The position numbers and the translations under genes were made by a program. 64,000 nucleotides of DNA from Rhizobacter sp. AJA081-3 (GTDB taxonomy: Bacteria; Pseudomonadota; Gammaproteobacteria; Burkholderiales; Burkholderiaceae_C): the NCBI RefSeq assembly GCF_017795745.1, contig NZ_CP059067.1:1-64000 (forward strand), read 5' to 3'. Shown one piece after another: positions 59,869 through 64,000 of the stretch (positions within the stretch are counted from its first letter, which is position 1; every line of letters starts with the position of its first letter). The notes beneath the pieces are model-generated. The model saw nothing but the letters and a program-made list of their open reading frames with translations, was not told the DNA's origin and did no database searches.

Positions 59869-60512
59869 GCTGGTCGATCGACCACCTCGTGATCGGCGCC
59901 GCCACGCTGGAGCAGGGCGCCGCCTGGTGCGCCGCCACGCTGGGCGTGCTGCCGGGGCCAGGCGGCAAACACCCGCTGATGGGCACGCACAACCTGCTGC
60001 TGGCGATCGGTTCGCCGGCGTTTCCGCGCGCCTACCTGGAGATCATCGCCATCGATGCGCAGGCGAGCGCACCGGGAAGGCGTCGCTGGTACGACCTCGA
60101 CGACCCGGCGCTGCGTGCCGCGCTCGCCGCAGGCCCGCGCCTGATCCACTGGGTAGCGGGTTGCGACGACGCCGCGGCCGAATGCGCCACGCTGGCCGAC
60201 GCCGGCATCGACCGCGGCGAGGTGCTTCAGGCCGAGCGCGACACGCCGCGTGGCCTGCTGCGCTGGCGCATCAGCGTGCGCAGCGATGGTCAGCGACTGG
60301 CCGGCGGCGCGCTGCCCACACTGATCGAATGGGGCGACACGCACCCGGCCGCCAGCCTGGCCGCCAGCCCGGTGAGGCTCGCGGCGCTGGCGGTCGGCAA
60401 ACTGCCCGTGGCGGTGGCGCGGCAACTGCCGGCCGGGGTGAGCACTGAAGAGGCGTTCAGCGCAACGCTCGACACGCCGCTCGGGCCGGTGCGCCTGGAG
60501 GGTCTCGCATGA
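59865..60512 (+). CDS. VOC-like (glyoxalase-type) protein
   Basis: A 215-residue protein with a GTG start inside the PhzF stop (GTGA). It begins WSIDHLVIGAATLEQGAAW, a VOC first strand with the histidine, and has HPLMGTHNLLLAIGSPAFPR and AYLEIIAIDAQ. It matches the glyoxalase-like domain proteins (Glyoxalase_3 type) often annotated without function. It overlaps the dehydratase gene by ATGA. Presumably acts on a metabolite of the operon. Confidence 0.83.
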   Translation: MSWSIDHLVIGAATLEQGAAWCAATLGVLPGPGGKHPLMGTHNLLLAIGSPAFPRAYLEIIAIDAQASAPGRRRWYDLDDPALRAALAAGPRLIHWVAGCDDAAAECATLADAGIDRGEVLQAERDTPRGLLRWRISVRSDGQRLAGGALPTLIEWGDTHPAASLAASPVRLAALAVGKLPVAVARQLPAGVSTEEAFSATLDTPLGPVRLEGLA

Positions 60513-61540
60513 GCCCGCCGGGCCGCCCCAAGGGCGAACTCCGGAGTGCGCAGCACGAAGGTACTCCAGTGAGCCTGCCCGATCGCGAGGCCATCGATTC
60601 CGCGCTCGCGCTGGTGCGCGCGGTGATGCCGCCCACGCCGCAGCAGCGCTGGCCGCTGCTCGACGCGCGCAGCGGCGCGCAGGTCTGGGTGAAGCACGAG
60701 AACCACACGCCCGTCGGCGCCTTCAAGGTGCGCGGCGGCCTGGTCTACCTGGATGCCCTGCGACGCCGCGAGCCGGCCGTGCGCACGGTGATGAGCGCGA
60801 CACGCGGCAACCACGGCCAGTCGATCGCCTTCGCCGCCGCGCGCCACGGCCTGGCGGCCACGATCGTCGTGCCACGCGGCAACTCGGTCGAGAAGAATGC
60901 CGCCATGCGGGCACTCGGAGCCGAGCTGATCGAGCAGGGCGAAGACTTCCAGGCCGCGCGCGAATATGCCATGCAGCTCGCCCGCGAACGCGGCGCGCAC
61001 ATGGTGCCGTCGTTCCATGCCGACCTGGTGCGCGGCGTGGCGAGCTACTGGGTGGAGTTCTTCGCCAGCTTCGCGGCGAGCGAGGCACCCGAGGTCGTCT
61101 TCGTGCCGATCGGCCTGGGCTCGGGCATCTGCGCCTGCGCGGCAGCGCGGGCCCATGCCGGCGTGCGCACGCGCATCGTCGGCGTGGTGTCGGCGCACGC
61201 ACCGGCCTACCGGCTGTCCTTCGAAGCTGGCCGCGCCATCGAGGCGCCGGTGAGCACGCAGCTCGCCGACGGCATGGCCTGCCGGGTGCCGGAGCCGCAG
61301 GCGCTGGCGATCATCCAGCGCGAGGTGGACGAGATCGTGTCGGTGAGCGACGACGAGATCGCCGCGGCGATGCGCGCGCTCTTCGCCGACACCCACAACG
61401 TGGCCGAGGGCGCGGGCGCCGCGGCGCTGGCGGCACTGCTACAGCAGCACGAGCGCTGGGCCGGGCGGCGCGTGGGCCTGAGCCTCAGCGGCGGCAACGT
61501 CGACAGCCCGATGTTCGCGCGCGTGCTGGCCGGAACCTGA
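60509..61540 (+). CDS. Threonine/serine dehydratase-like PLP enzyme
   Basis: A 343-residue fold-type II PLP enzyme. PLP lysine in TPVGAFKVRGGLVYLDA; ATRGNHGQSIAFAAARHGL binds the substrate; the phosphate loop is IGLGSGICACAAA rather than the common GGGGL. The group includes threonine, serine and hydroxyaspartate dehydratases. The first 20 residues (PPGRPKGELRSAQHEGTPV) look like a translated repeat rather than enzyme; GTG 60569, seven bases after AAGG, is the likelier true start. Last gene of the MocR-linked operon; convergent with the Wzz-like gene at two bases. Confidence 0.87.
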   Translation: MSPPGRPKGELRSAQHEGTPVSLPDREAIDSALALVRAVMPPTPQQRWPLLDARSGAQVWVKHENHTPVGAFKVRGGLVYLDALRRREPAVRTVMSATRGNHGQSIAFAAARHGLAATIVVPRGNSVEKNAAMRALGAELIEQGEDFQAAREYAMQLARERGAHMVPSFHADLVRGVASYWVEFFASFAASEAPEVVFVPIGLGSGICACAAARAHAGVRTRIVGVVSAHAPAYRLSFEAGRAIEAPVSTQLADGMACRVPEPQALAIIQREVDEIVSVSDDEIAAAMRALFADTHNVAEGAGAAALAALLQQHERWAGRRVGLSLSGGNVDSPMFARVLAGT

Positions 61541-61542
61541 GC

Positions 61543-62778
61543 TCAGCCGGCCTTGCGCGAGCGCCAGGCGGCGCGCATCGCTTGCCAAGCTTCCTCGCTC
61601 CCGGGGTCGTCCTGTCGCGACAGCGCCGAGTAGCGCCGCACGATGACCCACAGGCTGCTGAACAGCAGCGCCACGAAGGTCGAGGCGAGCACGATCAGTG
61701 CCCGCGCCGGCTTTGACTTGTAGTCCGGCGGCAGCGCCACGTCCACCTGCTGCAGCACCGGCCCTTCCTTGGCCTCGTCGAGCTTGGCGATCTCGAACTG
61801 CCTGATCATGCTCTCGAGCAGCGTCTCCTGCAGCTTGAGCTCGCGGCGTGCCCGCACATAGTCGATGGCAGCCTCCGGGATCTTGCCAACTGGCAAGTCG
61901 ACGGCACTGCCGGGGGCACCACCCTGAGTGGATTCCATCCGCGACAGCTCGGAACGCAGTGCCCGCAGCTCGGAGTTGAGGCGAACGACATCCGGGTTCT
62001 GCTCAGTGGCTCCGGTACGCAGGACTTTGAGCTGGACCTCACGCTCGGCGATCTGCGCGCGGATCTGCGCGGCGCCGCCAATCAATGCCTCGGCCTGCTT
62101 GTCGAGCACGATCACCCCGGACTTCTCCTGCACGCGCTGCAGATCGCGCTCGGCCTTGATGAGGTTTTCCTTGGTACTTTGCAGTTGCGTCTCGAAGAAC
62201 ACGCGCCGCAACTGCGCCTCCGAGACGGCCAAGCGACCCAGCAGCTTGGTCACTTCTCCGACATGAGCGTTGGCCAGATCGGCGGCGAACTTCGGGTCCT
62301 TGTCGTCGACCTCCAAGAGAATCACTCCGGCCTTCTTGTCGGAAGACACGCGGACGAAGCCGGGCATGGCCTTTCGCAACGTTTCAAAGGTCTGGATCTC
62401 GTATCGCTTGCGCAAGGCGAAGCGCTTGTCCAATTCACGCTGCACCGAATCGCTCTTAAGCAAAGCAACGTAGAGCTCGTCGGGACTCTTGGCTGCCAGG
62501 CCGCCGGCGAGACCGCCCAAAGCCCCGAGTGCGGCCAATGCAGCCGCCGAGCCGCTTTGCTGCTGGCTACCGGGAGGAAGTGGCGTCGTTCGCGCGGTGT
62601 AGATCGGAGGCTGCAACATCGCATAGGCCAGCGATGCAAGCGCGGTTGCGCCGGCAACAGCAGCGATGAAACGCTTGCCCTGGCCCAGCCAGGTCAGCAG
62701 GTCGACCAGGCCCACGCGCGGGCCATCATCATCAAAGACTTCGGACGGCTCGCCCACCACGTCGATCTCGTTCTTCAT
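61543..62778 (-). CDS. Wzz/GNVR-type polysaccharide chain-length protein
   Basis: A 411-residue inner-membrane polysaccharide co-polymerase. Membrane helices lie near residues 37-56 (FIAAVAGATALASLAYAML) and 370-390 (ALIVLASTFVALLFSSLWVI), preceded by the proline-rich VALPPDYKSKPARA. Between them is a long periplasmic coiled coil (SEAQLRRVFFETQLQSTKEN and on). No tyrosine-kinase domain follows, so it is a Wzz-like regulator, not a BY-kinase. It is ten bases downstream of the Wza-like gene, in one export operon continuing beyond the window. Confidence 0.89.
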   Translation of the reverse strand: MKNEIDVVGEPSEVFDDDGPRVGLVDLLTWLGQGKRFIAAVAGATALASLAYAMLQPPIYTARTTPLPPGSQQQSGSAAALAALGALGGLAGGLAAKSPDELYVALLKSDSVQRELDKRFALRKRYEIQTFETLRKAMPGFVRVSSDKKAGVILLEVDDKDPKFAADLANAHVGEVTKLLGRLAVSEAQLRRVFFETQLQSTKENLIKAERDLQRVQEKSGVIVLDKQAEALIGGAAQIRAQIAEREVQLKVLRTGATEQNPDVVRLNSELRALRSELSRMESTQGGAPGSAVDLPVGKIPEAAIDYVRARRELKLQETLLESMIRQFEIAKLDEAKEGPVLQQVDVALPPDYKSKPARALIVLASTFVALLFSSLWVIVRRYSALSRQDDPGSEEAWQAMRAAWRSRKAG

Positions 62779-62788
62779 GTGCGCGCCG

Positions 62789-64000
62789 TCAGTTGTTCAG
62801 CGTCTTGATCGCCGCGGCGCCCAGGCCGAACTGCGAGAAGATCTGCGACCAGTCCTTCAAGTTGCGCACCAGCGCGCGGCCGAAGGTCTCGAAGTCGAGC
62901 TGGTTCGGCACGATCAGCGCGTCGCCCGGCTGCATCTCCTGGGCTTCCAGGTTGCTGCCGCCGAAGAAACCACGGCGGTCGCCGGCATGCACCACGGTGC
63001 CATCGGCGCGCAGGATGAACATGTTCGAGGGGTCGGCCGCCTCGTCGGCGCCGGCGAGCTTCAGGTAGTCGCCTGCCTTGCGGCCCGGCTTCCAGAGGAA
63101 GGCGTTGCTGTTGACCACGGCGCCGGCGACCGTCACGAAGCCCGGACGTGGCGGCACGCTGATGCGGTCGCCATGGTCGAGCGGCACGTCGGGCAGTGCC
63201 TCGAGGGTCTTGTCGTTCGGGTTCAGCTCGAGCGCGATGCGGCCGTTGGGCTGCAGCCGCGCCAAGCGAGACAGCTGGGCTTGCGTGGCCGCGGCACTGA
63301 CAACGCTGGCGTTCGGGTCGTCACGCCGGTTGGCCGCCTCGCGCGCCGCCTGCGTGGCCGACAGAGACTCCAGCCGCGCGATCGCCTCGTTGAGGTTCTC
63401 ACGCTGGCGTTGCCGGGTCTCCTCGCGGCTGAACTCCAGGCCGTAGACGTAGGCCTGCGGCGTGAAGCCGCCAGCACGCTGGATCAGCCCACGCAGCGTC
63501 TCGCCGGGCAGCAGCTGGTAGACGCCCGGCGCGCCGACCTCGCCCTCGACGGACACCAGCCGCGTTTGCCGCGCCACCGGCACGCGCACGTCCTTCTGGC
63601 TGTAGATGGTGACCACGTCGCCCGCGCGAAGCTCGATATTGCTCGCCTCGTCGCCCTGCAGCACGGCCTTGCCGAGGTTGAAGGGAATGACCTGCGTGCT
63701 CAGATCGACTTCGCTGAGGCGCTCGACCACCGCGTAATCCCAGTTCAGCTCGTCGAACAGTGCCGCCGGTGTGCGGCGCGCACGCTGGGCCACGGCGCGG
63801 TCTTCGGATTGCTCGCGCGTGCGGAGGCGCTTGCCGGTCTGCTGCACCTGGCCGGGGGCCGGCGCCACGCCGTTGGTCGCCGCGGGCTGCATGACTTCGC
63901 CTTCAGCCTGCCCATTCGCATCGTCTTCCTCGATCACCTGCACCAGCAGGTTCTTGCGGCGATAGAAGTCGGGCGAGACCAGCGCTTCGCGGTCCGGGAT
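62789..64000 (-). CDS. Wza-like polysaccharide export protein with SLBB domains (5' part outside window)
   Basis: At least 403 residues of an outer-membrane polysaccharide export protein; the frame is open to the right edge, so the N-terminus, signal peptide and probably the first export domain are missing. Visible are GDEASNIELRAGDVVTIYSQ, an SLBB domain VSVEGEVGAPGVYQLLPGET, GLIQRAGGFTPQAYVYGLEF, a second SLBB region VTVAGAVVNSNAFLWKPGRK and the end MQPGDALIVPNQLDFETFGR. The Wzz-like gene follows at ten bases. Together they suggest capsule or exopolysaccharide export. Confidence 0.9.
   Translation of the reverse strand: MPDREALVSPDFYRRKNLLVQVIEEDDANGQAEGEVMQPAATNGVAPAPGQVQQTGKRLRTREQSEDRAVAQRARRTPAALFDELNWDYAVVERLSEVDLSTQVIPFNLGKAVLQGDEASNIELRAGDVVTIYSQKDVRVPVARQTRLVSVEGEVGAPGVYQLLPGETLRGLIQRAGGFTPQAYVYGLEFSREETRQRQRENLNEAIARLESLSATQAAREAANRRDDPNASVVSAAATQAQLSRLARLQPNGRIALELNPNDKTLEALPDVPLDHGDRISVPPRPGFVTVAGAVVNSNAFLWKPGRKAGDYLKLAGADEAADPSNMFILRADGTVVHAGDRRGFFGGSNLEAQEMQPGDALIVPNQLDFETFGRALVRNLKDWSQIFSQFGLGAAAIKTLNN

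Overview
The window is high-GC, gene-dense DNA from a betaproteobacterium of the order Burkholderiales, probably the Rubrivivax/Leptothrix/Methylibium/Piscinibacter side. I base this on gene content: a proteobacterial-type gshA with gshB, a PhaM-like polyhydroxybutyrate granule protein, a DUF3567 protein, a TorF-type porin next to glnK-amtB, a split metH, and a protocatechuate 4,5-cleavage operon. This is inferred from recognised families, not from a database search. Apart from one damaged region (about 1.44-3.26 kb), no stretch longer than 300 bases lacks a gene. I found no tRNA, rRNA, CRISPR array, prophage or intact insertion sequence.

Layout. 1-6.1 kb (minus strand): a glcD-type FAD oxidase running off the left edge, a lactate permease gene broken by many small frameshifts, a LysR regulator, a GNAT acetyltransferase and a FIST sensor-like protein. 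6.1-10.6 kb: PhaM-like protein, a TraB/GumN-TPR fusion, a membrane retropepsin, a VOC protein and an FAH-family hydrolase. 10.6-16.8 kb: DUF3108 and DUF3567 proteins, a two-module AAA+ ATPase and a membrane GGDEF-EAL protein. 16.9-22.7 kb: methionine synthase split into two genes, separated by two minus-strand genes (a degenerate HD-GYP-like protein and an OmpA-like lipoprotein); the second half is preceded by an S-adenosylhomocysteine riboswitch. 23-27 kb: DUF1800-DUF1501 pair and a glycine-zipper protein, then comM on the minus strand.

28.7-39.2 kb is a long plus-strand catabolic cluster. It holds a LysR regulator, a signal-less substrate-binding protein, ligJ, ligK, a DUF1932-type dehydrogenase, ligI, ligA, ligB, ligC, an aldo/keto reductase, an alpha/beta hydrolase and a second ligA-ligB pair. 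Together they take protocatechuate through 4-carboxy-2-hydroxymuconate semialdehyde, pyrone dicarboxylate, oxalomesaconate and carboxyhydroxyoxoadipate to pyruvate and oxaloacetate. The isomerase LigU/GalD is not in the cluster.

39.2-42.1 kb is a nitrogen-control unit: two NtrC-like sites, a near-perfect sigma-54 promoter, then porin, glnK and amtB with a strong terminator. 42.2-50.8 kb carries gshA, kup, a BenE-type transporter, an AGE-family epimerase, DoxX, gshB and an amidase. 50.8-54.8 kb carries an SHMT-like enzyme with an altered active site, the ABC-F ATPase Uup and an unrecognised protein. 54.8-61.5 kb is a MocR regulator divergent from a tightly overlapping operon: LysE-type exporter, EamA transporter, aminotransferase, PhzF protein, VOC protein and Thr/Ser dehydratase-like enzyme. 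The right edge (61.5-64 kb, minus strand) has a Wzz-like chain-length protein and the 3' part of a Wza-like export gene.
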